DNA of 64,000 nt from contig JAMKCF010000013.1 in assembly GCA_023634235.1 (NCBI GenBank), positions 10,718,296-10,782,295 of the forward strand, written 5' to 3'. Shown piece after piece: positions 36,801-45,551 of the stretch. The stretch comes from Pisaster brevispinus. Its lineage: Eukaryota > Echinodermata > Asteroidea > Forcipulatida > Asteriidae. Under the pieces are notes generated by a model. It did no database searches, was not told where the DNA came from, and saw only the letters and a list, made by a program, of their open reading frames with translations. Each line of letters begins with the position of its first letter. The stretch's first letter is position 1. The translations under genes and the position numbers were made by a program.

Positions 36801-39800
36801 TACTGCAGTACTGTGCCAGTATTGTTATGCTACCTGGTGAATTCAAAACGGGGTGTTTGCGTAAAGAGCCTTGGACAAGGCTACAGACGGAGAGGAAAAA
36901 TAGATCTGGGGATAACCCCAGACATTGAGTTTCACCCTCCTTCAAATGTATCAAGTGCAGTTTCGCCACCACTCACCGAATTGGACTTATTGCCCACATG
37001 CCACGATGCCAGAAGTCCCGCTCTAACTAGAGTGACTGCATATACATTATAATTTATCAAAACATTTTAATGTTTCGATAAATTATAATGTATATTTTGA
37101 CTCTACAATTATAAACATTTAAAAATGTTTATAATTGTAGAGTCAAAATAGACACATACGAAAGTATGCATCCATGCATGACTTTGAAACAGCTAGTGAA
37201 AATCCGGATATTGTTAGATGGTGTTGTCATGTTTGCTAGTCTGTCATTTAAAATGATGTGTATTAAAATCTCTTTTTTTTCAACCTTACAGCCAGTCACT
37301 TTGAAAGAGGCAAATGATCATCAGGGCCTGCTTTGTGTACCATCTACAACTACTAGTACCACAGCTTCAGACATAAGTGAATCTGATTCTGATGATTCAA
37401 CCTATGTGTGCTCTTCTGATGACAGTGATGATTCTGTTACTGAGTCGGTGAGCTTCCCATTAGTCCATGGGACACAACCTGTTAAGTCAATGATCTTACC
37501 TCCAGTAGCTGAAGCCATTACTGAGGCTAAATCTACATGTGCATCTAAATATGTGAAGCCCAAGCGAATGTGTCCCTTCTGCAGCAAAAGCATCCAAGAA
37601 AAACTAGCAAGGCACATATCAACGGTCCACAAAAGTATCAAATCAGTTTCTGACGCAATGAAGCTTCCAAAACTAGAAAGAGATGCTGTATTTGATGGTT
37701 TTAAGAAAAGGGGAATCTTCATCACAAACAAGGAGCAACTGAAAAAATCCACACCAGTCTACCAAAGAGAGAGGAGAAATCTGAGCAGTGATGACAGGCT
37801 TGTCATCTGTGGCCTCTGTAGTGGATTTTATTCAAAGAGGTGTTTTAAAAAACATAAAAACAGATGTCAAGGTGACTCTCTTTCTGCGGCATGCTCTATA
37901 CCTCTTTCGATGTTGATAACTGGTGATGATATCTCTGATGTGTTTAAAAGAGAAATTTTGTGTAAGTTTCGCAACACAGATGTAGGGGAAGTTTGCAGAA
38001 CAGACCCAGTTATCCTTAACATTGGGCAGCAGCTTTGGAGAAAAGGGAAGAACAAAAAAGGTGACCGAAAAGAAAAAATCTGTGATGGTAGACATGAGAA
38101 GGCTCGCCTCATTATATGTTGTCTACAAAGATCAAGAAATAGAGTCAATTGATGCAGGGAAACAGACAGTTGGAGACATGTTCAAAAGAGAGAACTTTAA
38201 AGCATTGAGTAATGCAATCGATGTGTACACAACCCATGCCGAGTCCACTGGAATTAAAAGTGGCCTCAAGTGTGCCCTCTATTACTTGATAAAGAAGGCA
38301 TGCAAGATCATCAAATCTACACATCTGATGGAGGGTCGGGATGATGCTGCCGCAGAAATAGACAAGTTCATTCCTGTATTTGAGCTCAACCATGAGTTTA
38401 TTTTTGGGGATGCGACTTATGAAAAAAACAACAGACGCCAAAAGATGCTGCGAAAACCAACAGAGCTACCTTTAGAGGAGAACGTCAAGAAGCTCAGAAT
38501 TTACACAATCAACAAGGTGGAACAGATGTTGGCTGACGACTTCCTTGTCTGGGATTCTCATAACTTTAATGCACTTCGAGACCTCACTGTTTCTAGGCTT
38601 ACGATGTTCAATGCCCGCAGAGGCGGGGAACCATCCCGCTTAAAAATAGCAGAATGGCAGGAAGCAGAAGACCGTCAGTGGATTGATCAGCAGAAAGCAG
38701 ACAATCTGCATGACCCACTTGACAAGTATCTCATTTTCAATCTCAGAGTAACGTACCAGACTGGAAAGGGTAACAATCACTTGGTGCCTGTCCTTTTCCC
38801 ATCCGACACAGTAGAAGCCATGAAGAAATTGACAGACACTGAAATCAGATCAACTGCAGGTGTCAGAGAGGACAATTTGTTTGTGTTTGCTTGTGTCCAG
38901 GGATCATCTACACATGTAACAGGGTGGCTTGCTCTGAATAACATATGCAGTGAAGCAGGAATCGAGTCCAAAACAAATCTCACAGCTACAAAAAACAGAC
39001 ACCGCATTAGCACACTCTATGCGGCCCTTGAGCTTCCAGAGCAGGAAAGGGATCTGTTTTTTAAACACATGGGGCATTCTGGCAACATAAACCAAAACAT
39101 CTACCAAGTGCCTCCAGCTATAGCGGAAGTCATAAAAGTTGGGAAGCAACTTTTGCAGATTGATAAAGGTAAATATTCATTGCCTCACACTTTTAATGGT
39201 AAGGGAAGTTATTGAAACAACTACGGAAAACTTTGAATAAAGACATTTGAAAAACTTCTGCAACTGACTTGTCTCATGTCGACAACAGAATCAAAATGAA
39301 AAGTGTAATCCTTGGTTAACATGATGTTGACGAATGATTGCCCTAGTCAGGCAAATAAGTACAGTTTTGTGATTTTCAATTTGTGAGCATTTGGTTATTG
39401 TTTTGTTAAGTTGATATTGTTTGAAATAAAGTTGTTGTATATTTTCCCAACAGGTAGCAGAATCAGGTCCCAAGAAAGTCATCCTTCCCTGAAGCCCGAA
39501 AATGTGAGTGTAATTTAAATCTATAGAGTGGTACATGTTTACATTACAGAAACTGATTTATTTGGGAGAAAAATCTGTGCAGCCACATGGCTAGATATCT
39601 TTAAAAGATGATTGACATTTAAAAAGCTGATTTTTCTGGGTTCGATCCGAAATTGTATTAATTTTTTCAATGAGAGACACATACTAAGAGCACCATGCAA
39701 GATGGCATAAAAAAATCAGCTTTTGCTCAAAAAAGCCATTAGAAAAATATGAACAATTTAGTAACATTGTCTGGAAAGAGTTTGTGTGTGTCTGATCATA

Positions 39801-42800
39801 CATGTACAGTACATGAATCTTGGGTATTCACTTAAGTATTCACTCATAAAAGTGTCCATTTTTAGATGGATTATGTTTAAATTTGTCAGTGACACCACAC
39901 AGTAATATGCATGCAAATTATTTGTAAAATTTAGCAATAAAATAACTTACATGACAGCTATAATTGAACTTCTTTTCATTACAAAACGTCTCTCAAAACT
40001 GCTGTGCTTTGAGATGCTTTTTCTCATTGAGAGACTCGATACTTTGAATTTGATATGTTGTTTTTGACACTGCTATGAACTAAATTAATCAGTGATAATG
40101 GAGAAAAGATAAGTTTTAGTTTGTGACAAACCTGAACCGATTAAAGTAAAACACTTTTGTATTTCATGACTGCCAATTTTGTTGAAATTGGCAGAAAAAA
40201 TACATGTGTTTTTTTATTGTGTTTTTTATTTGTGCATTTGAGCAGAACTTTCACGAAACATTACATGGAGCGTGAGTGCTACTTAATGAAAATGGGAAAT
40301 TTCACTTTTGGTCACCGCAAAGGTTACTATGAATAATTAGTGTAATTAATAAATAAAGTAAAACTCTTTAAATTTTTAACTGCTAAAACTGTAGGCATTG
40401 ATGAAGAAGTTTTGGGGAGATACACAAAGTAAGGACAGTGCAAAAACGAATAAGAAAAACACAAGGGATCGGTAAAAAAATACAGCTGTATAAACAAAAG
40501 AGGGACAATAGGTTGCAGGTGTTGTATACAGAATGATGTATCTTAAAATGTAAAATGTTTTTACCCTTGGCAGTCAGTCGTTGCATTGAAAGAGCCAATC
40601 TTATCACAAGATTTTCATCCTGATGATCTTTCTATGATGAACAACAACGGTGATGAACCAGCTGACGCAAAGGAAAGGCAGCTTCCTCATGTTCAACAAT
40701 CAGGTTTGTTTCTTGGGAGTTTGTTTTTCTTCAATTCCCCAAAACTTGAGAACGGTCCCTGTTTCATCAGTACATCGATTACACTCGATGATATTTGTGT
40801 TTCTTTCTTTTTCAAAGTAAGGCTTTTTTATTGTAAACTGAAAGTTTGCTTGGGTTTTTTACTTCCTTTTTTCTATGGTGCCAACAGATAAATCCTTGTT
40901 TATTTCATTATGTTTGGAAGATAAGAACCCTGGTTGCTGGTTTTTTGTTTGTTTATAATAATCAATTGTCAATGAGTCAAGCGTTTCATTATCATGGCAC
41001 TTGTCCATGGAGCCTGGAAAAAGCTAAGCTAAGGATTGTCTAAGTGATTGCACCTTTTTTTAGGGCTACTAAGATAATCAGAGACAATTAAATTATCATT
41101 CCTTCAAAGTAATATTGGGTGCCCATGTCACCATGTTATATGGAAGATAGGATCATGTAATGTGTGTAACCGGTTCAAGGGTGCAGCAAGATTAAACCAA
41201 AATGATTCAACAACGAATATGAGTTCGATGAACAACAATCTGATCTTAATATTTTTCACCAAAACCAATTCTCCAAAAAGGCTAGTAATGTCAAAGGACA
41301 TTTTAAGATGAAAATCAAGAAGAAATAGTAATACAATTCCAACTTAAACAAAAATATAAAAAGTTCACATAGGAAAGAATTAATGCCATGAAAGTAATAA
41401 AAGGTAGAAATAAACTTAGCAGCTTGAAGAACTCTTGGTTGAAAAAACGATGACAAACCACTGAACGTTACACGACACTACTCACAATCCACGCGAATAC
41501 AAACAAGTTTAAATGAAGAAAAGGATGAAACAATATCCAGAAACATCAGGAAAAGTTCAAAAGTTCAGATTCTAGAAGACACATTATCTACATTTCTGTG
41601 GTCACATTCTTTGTGAAACTTTTGTAAATAAAAAAAAATAAAAATCAAGTCATGGTATAGACCATGTCCCCATGTTTACAAAAGTGTGACTTTGTACACT
41701 TCAGGGCCAGTGGCGTAACTAGACATTTTCATTTGGGGGGGGGGGGGCAAGTGGGGGCAAAGATTAAATTTGGGGGTGCCAAAGGAGTGCAAGGCTATCA
41801 TTAAATATGTTAACTGATTTATATATTATAAGAATATACTTTTCTGTGATTTCATATGGGGGGGCAAGAGGGGGGGGGCAAGGGTTCTGTGCGGGGGGGC
41901 GCAGCCCCCCCCCCCCCCCCCCCACTGCCCCCCCCCCCCTCTGGTGACGCCACTGTTCAGGGCGTATCTGACAGATAAGATCCTACACTGGTCATATGGG
42001 AAATTTCACATGCTGTATCATAGTTACCACATAAATTAAAGAGTAATAAAACAGTTGTACAAGTTTTGAGATGTGCCCCCTTTCTTTATGTAAAAAATTG
42101 ACATAAATTGTATGGTGCAATTTCCATAAAATGTAAGATTTGTATGTTTTTCTGCCATTGAGTTGTGTACAAAATGTACCTGCAGTAAGTCCAGGCTCTG
42201 TGGCTCTTTGGTAAACATGTGATGTCAAACGTTACATGGTATATAGGAAATAATGAATGCTTAAAACAATAATGCATGTTACCACTTTCTTGCAGTAAGG
42301 AAAAGGTACCTTGTCTGGCCAAAATCGCATGAAAAAAAGGTAACGACATTCTTCATGGAGATTATCAAAGGAGAAAGTCAGCAGTCTCTACCTAGTAAGT
42401 ATAAGTATAATTCCCCTTAAGCCCTGCATGTTCATCTAGATGTATGTACTCAAACTTTGACTCACTATAAAAGGTTCACCGATTTATACTCGCCAATTTG
42501 TAGATTACTTAAGAATAATCCTGTCGCCTACTGACAAATAAAATGAAGGTTTCACTGCTTCTTTTGTGGTTCTGATGAAAAGTGAGTTTATTTATGTCTC
42601 TCTTTTCATGTCACAGCTCACATGAGATAGTTTAACAATTTTAGGAACCAAAATCTATGTATTTCTAGCAGCGGATAAAATGTAACAATATCATCCAGAT
42701 AAGCTTACATTTAAAAAGATAAAAGTCTATTAGATTAACAGTTTGAGATGTGTTTACAAGAGTCTCTACTTGAAAACTGTCTAATGAGCGAAGGGTTAAC

Positions 42801-42982
42801 GTGGAATAAATATAGTCTTTATTGTGTTTTTTGTCACAGGAAGAAATCAAATTGAATCCTTCTTAAAAGAAGAACCAGAAATTCCTTACAGTTGGACAAC
42901 AATAAGGACCAAAGTAATGAACGAGAAGGCAAAGTGGCAAAGGATTATGAAAAAAAGGATGGAAGAAATGGGGGAAGACTAG
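27864..42982 (+). CDS. SET-domain / zinc-finger / tyrosine-recombinase fusion gene
   Basis: Sixteen exons join with consistent phases: 27864-27869, 29158-29272, 30976-31129, 31523-31725, 32183-32226, 32424-32550, 33520-33572, 34220-34349, 35062-35126, 35590-35713, 36549-36604, 37292-39168, 39454-39503, 40574-40703, 42296-42394, 42840-42982. They total 3376 nt, which becomes divisible by three (1124 residues) if one extra base in an A6 run at 38073-38078 is removed. Order: short N-terminus (1-38), SET domain (about 39-158), repeated linker modules (160-359), acidic Ser-rich part, C2H2-type finger (C453, C456, H467, H472), second finger from C532, tyrosine-recombinase domain (about 640-985), and a C-terminal region like the one that ends the same recombinase family. 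A nuclear chromatin- or DNA-modifying role is inferred. It may be a domesticated or still mobile recombinase. Transcript support is needed to prove that one mRNA spans it. Confidence 0.8.
29158..31725 (+). CDS. SET domain exons (KMT5A-like)
   Basis: ATG TTG at 27864-27869 splices in phase 0 to exon 29158-29272 (SVRQTRSSANVSKDK...NSPGKG), then in phase to 30976-31129 (LGVFATKAISPGQPLVVYGG, RYFFVFKGEKL) and 31523-31725 (DATEPSNLHLGRLVNHGRGK, MKVLDINGAPILCLF, EVLYDYGIKNLPW). The motifs GKGLGVFA, LVNHG and LYDYG correspond to the cofactor- and lysine-channel motifs of SET lysine methyltransferases, closest by eye to KMT5A (H4K20 mono-methylase). The usual NHS is NHG here. No stop or frameshift interrupts the domain, so activity is plausible; the substrate is unknown. 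Confidence 0.85.
29790..30515. repeat. Minisatellite, about 13 copies of a ~55-bp unit
   Basis: Units of the form GGGAGACATTGCAAATTGCT, followed by ATGTGTTATGATTATTGAAG and an A-rich tail, repeat with minor variation inside intron 2 of the SET-recombinase gene. A related array lies just past the gene's stop codon (43020-43860). No conserved reading frame is kept across units. Confidence 0.85.
32183..36604 (+). CDS. Tandem A/B exon modules encoding an acidic linker
   Basis: Short A exons (32183-32226, 33520-33572, 35062-35126, 36549-36604; a fifth at 39454-39503) encode peptides like GSSINRFQESCPFLKPEN. B exons (32424-32550, 34220-34349, 35590-35713; another at 40574-40703) encode peptides like DNLVEVEVEQVHVPADPRQ. 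Every A exon runs phase 1 to 0 and every B exon 0 to 1, so each A+B pair is a symmetric 1-1 unit that can be duplicated or skipped without a frameshift. B1 and B3 are almost identical, including their upstream intron ends (TTTTAACCCTTGGCAG or TTTCAACCCTTGGCAG), showing recent duplication. The linker has no known fold. Confidence 0.8.
32551..33519. other. Intron with G/T microsatellites and a poly-T/G tract
   Basis: The intron after exon B1 opens with degenerate TTTG/TTGTTG repeats, GTCGTC runs (about 32705-32745), a ~26-base T run (about 32757-32783) and a G run. From 32830 to 33519 nothing else was recognised. Confidence 0.6.
34412..34605. repeat. Dispersed hairpin-forming repeat in intron
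   Basis: ACTGCATGAGCTTTTGTA near 34443 is the inverse of TTACGAAAGCTCATGCAGTT near 34510, and the block ends with CAGACTAACACGGCTATC. Such CGAAAGCTCATGC...CAGACTAACACGGCT repeats are widespread in animal genomes. It lies in the intron after exon B2. Confidence 0.5.
37045..37147. repeat. Two consecutive AT-rich perfect hairpins
   Basis: TATACATTATAATTTATC pairs with GATAAATTATAATGTATA (37045-37095), and immediately after, TTTGACTCTACAATTATAAA pairs with TTTATAATTGTAGAGTCAAA (37096-37147). They stand 145 bp before the recombinase exon. Confidence 0.8.
37292..39168 (+). CDS. Zinc-finger and tyrosine-recombinase exon
   Basis: This single 1877-nt exon starts PVTLKEANDHQG, like the other B exons, then adds an acidic Ser/Asp stretch, a C2H2-type finger CPFCSKSIQEKLARHISTVH, a second finger CGLCSGFYSKRCFKKHKNRC and a tyrosine-recombinase domain. 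Catalytic-looking residues, in protein numbering: Arg801/802 in NARRGGEPSRL, Arg928-His929 in TKNRHRISTLYA, His954 in MGHSG and Tyr963 in NQNIYQ, matching the R..RH..GH..Y order of phage-integrase-fold enzymes such as Cryptons. The first His of the canonical HxxR box is Thr. The frame shifts by one base in the A6 run 38073-38078; both sides of it are otherwise open. Donor is AAAG|GTAAAT. Confidence 0.85.
39454..42982 (+). CDS. 3' exons: fifth A/B module and C-terminal exons
   Basis: Exon 39454-39503 (GSRIRSQESHPSLKPEN) and 40574-40703 (SVVALKEPILSQDFHPDDLS) are the fifth A/B pair. The last two exons, 42296-42394 (RKRYLVWPKSHEKKVTTFFM) and 42840-42982 (NQIESFLKEEPEIPYSWTTI, ending KKRMEEMGED and TAG), give a Lys-rich C-terminus. 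In the related recombinase family a W...V..F...P...W..IK..V.N region ends the protein, and this matches loosely. Introns contain a MITE copy (41655-42245) with a hAT-type MITE inside it. Confidence 0.75.
39504..40573. other. Intron without recognised features
   Basis: This is AT-rich sequence between exons A5 and B5. The 3' end has the same ACCCTTGGCAG acceptor as the other B exons. Nothing else was seen. Confidence 0.5.
41655..42245. mobile_element. Diverged GTATAGACCAT MITE, interrupted by a hAT-type MITE
   Basis: The block starts GGTATAGACCATGT and ends ACATGGTATATAGG, and shares long stretches with the copy at 12199-12507 (CATATGGG.../CATATGAC, GTGCAATTTCCATAAAA, CCAGGCTCTGTGGCTCTTTG). 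The insertion at 41708-41955 explains its greater length. Confidence 0.6.
41708..41955. mobile_element. hAT-type MITE with 8-bp target duplication
   Basis: Ends are CAGTGGCGTAAC and, reversed, CAGTGGCGTCACCAG. TTCAGGGC flanks both sides (41700-41707 and 41956-41963), an 8-bp duplication as made by hAT transposases. The 248-bp body is non-coding, with long G and C runs. Confidence 0.9.
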
Positions 42983-43019
42983 CTTATATAAGACCAGTGT
43001 TACAGGTATTGTTTAGAAA

Positions 43020-43860
43020 TATGCAATGGGGGGAGGGGGGACATTGCCAGTTGCAGTGTGTTATAACTTTTGGGAGGAGAGAGTAAAATTGAAGAAATTG
43101 AAGTGTTAAAACTATCGTAGGGAAAGAGGTACATTTTGGAGACAAAGCCAGTTTCTATATGTTAATTTTGTTTTTGTGAGGAAATGTACTTGTGGGGAAC
43201 ATTGTCAAATTGGAGACTGCCAAATTGCAATTTGCTATGATTTTTTTTAAAAGGTACAATTTGAGACATTGGTAATTTGCAATGTGTTATAATTTTTGTG
43301 GGAAAAAATGGTTTATTAGGGAGACTTTGCCAATTTGCATCAGTTATGATTTGTGTTCATGAAAAAAGGTGCAAATGGAAACTTAGCAATTTGCAATGTG
43401 TTATAATTTTGGTGGGAAAAATTGTTTATTGCCAGTTTGCATCAGTTATGATTTGTGCTCGTGAAAAAAGGTGCAATTGGAGACATTGGCAATTTGCAAT
43501 GTGTTATAATTTTGGTGGGAAAAAATGGTTTATTAGGGAGACTTTGCCAATTTGCAATATGTTATGATTTGTGCTCATGAAAAAAGGTACAATTGGAGAC
43601 ATTGCCAATTTGCAATGTGTTATAATTTTGGTGGGAAAAAATGTTTTTTTTAGGGAGACTTTGCCAATTTGCAATATGTTATGATTTGTGCTCATGAAGA
43701 AAGGTACAATTGGAGACATTGCCAATTTGCAATGTGTTATAATTTTGGTGGGGAAAATGGTTTATTAGGGAGACTTTGCCAATTTGCAATATGTTATGAT
43801 TTGTGGTCATGAAAAAAAGTACAATTGGAGACATTGCCAATTTGCAATGTGTTATAATTC
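43020..43860. repeat. Minisatellite, alternating ~57-bp units
   Basis: Units such as GGAGACATTGCCAATTTGCA followed by ATGTGTTATAATTTTGGTGG alternate with GGAGACTTTGCCAATTTGCA followed by ATATGTTATGATTTGTGCTC, giving a higher-order period near 117 bp. The units resemble those at 29790-30515. The array begins 40 bp after the stop codon of the SET-recombinase gene, so its start may be in the 3' UTR. Confidence 0.85.
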
Positions 43861-44381
43861 ATTTTATCGCATAAACGATAACATACATTATTCGCCGCAG
43901 AAGACCCCCCGCAGTGTTGTTTGTTATGGTTGTTGGTTATGGTTGTTGGGTAATAATTTTGTTAGGCTTGCCTTGGTGATGTTCCTTGTAGTGGTTTGGA
44001 CGTAAGCCATAAAGGTAACCTAACTTTCCCGGGGTAGCAAGGCTGACCTTTATGCAAAGTGTGTGTGGTCAAATGGACCTTTATTTTAGATTGCGTAACA
44101 AAAGCATGGTACTTCTGAGTAGCGGGAAAGCTAATCACTTCGGCTCAGCTTTCACTGAGAGTAACATTTACTTCGACAACTTTAAATTTTCAATCGTAAG
44201 GATTTGTTGAATTGTTCGCAATCATTTGCGGGCCAGTTTCGGTGGAGCGGTATTCCATTGTTGGAGATTTTGGTCTAACACTACAGAGACAGAGGTTTTC
44301 TGCGGCACTTTCGGTCTTATACAAGTTATCTACGGCAGAACCTTGCGAACTTTTTAACTCGCGGGTTTTTCTGGAGGAGGA
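43861..44381. other. Spacer upstream of the gag-like ORF
   Basis: It contains GTTGTTTGTTATGGTTGTTGG repetition and moderately GC-rich leader-like sequence before 44382. It could hold the 5' terminal repeat of a DIRS/Ngaro element, but no repeat partner was found. Confidence 0.35.
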
Positions 44382-45458
44382 ATGCCTCGTCCAGTACGGA
44401 AGAAGACGCGTCCGGGGAGAATGGACTCGCCGATACTGCCAATGCGGGGCCGTGGCCGTGGCCGTGGCTGGGGCCGTGGATCAAAGGGTCGGCCGCGGAT
44501 GAACCAGCAGCCGCCCATAGGCCAGCAGACGTCGGCGGAGGTTCCGGTGGATGAGAGCACCTCCTCGGCCATTGCTGCTGACGACAGCAGCTCAGGACAG
44601 CCATCTGTGGGCATCATTGAGAGGACATCCGCACCGTCGTCAGCGTCTTCAGCCGGACCTTTGCTGGCTGGACCGTTGCCGATAGGAGATCCGTCAGCAG
44701 GAGGACCAACAGTAGCCGGACCGTCAGTAGCGGGACCATCGCCACTCTATCCAGTTGGGCATGCCGGTACGTTCACCGATATTGGGTTTAATAACCAACA
44801 GGGTGCAGGGGTTTTACCTGCCTTATCTGGGGTTGTCGTTCCTCCTTTTTCTAATTTACTAGAGGGGTATAGGAGACCCACCCCTATTCCATCTGTACAA
44901 GATAGTTGTGGGCTAGGGTTCCATGTCACTCAAGCCTTGAAGGAAAAAATTTGGAATTCCCAGTATGTTGACATGGCTTTGTTGTTCCGTGACAACGCAG
45001 TGTTTTCGTTGGCCTCGGCCGACAGTGGCACTGGGTTGTCGATGATGGTGGATGAGCAAGGTCGGGTGGTCTTTCGCCCGGCCTCAGCACCACCGCGGAA
45101 ATTGCAGACCATCGATCATTGGACAAGTGCATTTCATACATTTATGGCTGTTTACTCTGTACGCCATCCCATGCGTTTTGGTGAGTTATTAAAGTATGCG
45201 GAGACCATTCGCCTAGCTGCTGCGCAGTTCCCCGGGTTGGGCTGGCGTAGCTATGATGAGCAATTTCGCTTGCGTCAGGAAGCGCAGCCCTCCCGCTCTT
45301 GGGCAATGCTTGACACCGAGCTTTGGGTAACTGTTGCTGCTGCTACCGCTACTGGTTATATGCCAGTCGCTGCGGCTACTTACACGGGCAAACAATTTTC
45401 CTCGCCCATGTCAAAGGGTGGCACCTTGGCCTGTGATGCGTTTAAAGTGGTGTTATAG
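44382..45458 (+). CDS. DIRS/Ngaro-type retrotransposon gag-like ORF
   Basis: An intact 358-codon ORF begins MPRPVRKKTRPGRMD, followed by an RG/RGG-like basic segment (RGRGRGRGWGRGSKGR), a Pro/Ser/Gly-rich middle (GPLLAGPLPIGDPSAG), and a conserved C-terminal half with IDHWTSAFHTFMAVY, WRSYDEQFRLRQEAQPSRSW and LDTELWVTVA. That last block is the hallmark of the gag-like protein ahead of the recombinase/RT genes in DIRS and Ngaro elements. The usual CCHC-like zinc knuckle after it is missing: the ORF stops after LACDAFKVVL. No reverse transcriptase or recombinase follows, so this is a truncated element. Confidence 0.7.
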   Translation: MPRPVRKKTRPGRMDSPILPMRGRGRGRGWGRGSKGRPRMNQQPPIGQQTSAEVPVDESTSSAIAADDSSSGQPSVGIIERTSAPSSASSAGPLLAGPLPIGDPSAGGPTVAGPSVAGPSPLYPVGHAGTFTDIGFNNQQGAGVLPALSGVVVPPFSNLLEGYRRPTPIPSVQDSCGLGFHVTQALKEKIWNSQYVDMALLFRDNAVFSLASADSGTGLSMMVDEQGRVVFRPASAPPRKLQTIDHWTSAFHTFMAVYSVRHPMRFGELLKYAETIRLAAAQFPGLGWRSYDEQFRLRQEAQPSRSWAMLDTELWVTVAAATATGYMPVAAATYTGKQFSSPMSKGGTLACDAFKVVL

Positions 45459-45551
45459 TATAGCAAAAATCATTTTGGTTTAATTTCGTGACTTTCATCC
45501 AGCCGAATTATTCATACAATTGAATGTAATTAGGCCTTTTAAGGCTAAAGG

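Noticed and set aside
38022..38060. Separate gene start for the recombinase at the ATG at 38022
   Set aside because: The upstream frame carries the zinc fingers of the same family and the two frames meet in a short A run, so one interrupted exon is the simpler reading. An independent downstream start cannot be excluded.
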